In this document: in pieces, positions 6,418-6,481 of the stretch
Numbering within the stretch: the stretch's first letter is position 1
Layout: each line of letters starts with the position of its first letter
Assembly (NCBI GenBank): GCA_002432095.1
Contig: DJFQ01000111.1
Span: forward strand, 14,484-20,964
Origin: Marinagarivorans sp. UBA5868
Lineage (GTDB): Bacteria; Pseudomonadota; Gammaproteobacteria; Pseudomonadales; Cellvibrionaceae
Direction: 5' to 3'
DNA length: 6,481 nucleotides
Notes under the pieces: model-generated
The model's input: only the letters and a program-made list of their open reading frames with translations
What the model was told of the DNA's origin: nothing
The model's database searches: none
Program-made: the position numbers and the translations under genes

Positions 6418-6481
6418 ATGAGCAACTCGCAAACCGCTAAATCAACTAGCCAATCCCGAACACTTCTTACCGAATTGATGA
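6418..6481 (+). CDS. Start of an unidentified gene, truncated by the window end
   Basis: ATG 6418 follows a near-ideal Shine-Dalgarno (AAGGAGG, 6407-6413) with a 4-nt gap, and the frame stays open to the last base. The 21 visible residues begin MSNSQTAKSTSQSRTLLTEL, a polar start turning hydrophobic. The final TLLTELM recalls the first strand of hotdog-fold acyl-CoA thioesterases, where a similar segment precedes the substrate-binding region, but this is too short for a reliable assignment. The gene lies 91 bp after the recombinase on the same strand. Confidence 0.6.
   Translation, partial: MSNSQTAKSTSQSRTLLTELM

Noticed and set aside
1..6481. CRISPR array, tRNA or rRNA genes
   Set aside because: No regularly spaced repeats and no cloverleaf or rRNA-like segments were seen on either strand.

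Overview
The window reads as chromosomal DNA of a gammaproteobacterium of moderate GC content, probably a denitrifying or NO-detoxifying marine or environmental lineage. That placement rests on gene content and protein resemblance only; no rRNA or tRNA is present to confirm it.

Left part (1-3041): a nitric-oxide module. It opens inside the 3' half of norD (VWA activator of nitric oxide reductase, cut by the window edge). Next is a 174-bp gap with an exact TTGAT-N4-ATCAA site (FNR/Anr/Dnr type) and an ideal Shine-Dalgarno, then a divergent PdxH-like flavoprotein gene. nnrS, a polytopic haem/copper membrane protein of NO stress, lies convergent to it. A weak intrinsic terminator covers the end of nnrS.

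Middle (3042-3353): a 312-bp intergenic region between divergent nnrS and purE. It carries a perfect 10-bp-arm inverted repeat, a consensus TATAAT with a GC-rich discriminator, a near-duplicate of the TATAA segment 30 bp further on, and a palindromic AACGTT-centred site.

Right part (3354-6481): purE and purK overlap by 4 bp. They encode the two-step conversion of AIR to CAIR in purine synthesis. A tyrosine recombinase gene with all six catalytic residues follows 46 bp downstream on the same strand. A new reading frame with a strong ribosome binding site starts at 6418 and leaves the window after 21 codons.

The most interesting feature is the PdxH-like gene. It has its own FNR/Dnr-type box, sits between two NO genes, keeps the flavin-site signatures, and has lost several residues that bind the pyridoxal substrate. 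Its best Shine-Dalgarno points to a start in a different reading frame, so the locus holds either a small leader ORF or a frameshifted N-terminus.
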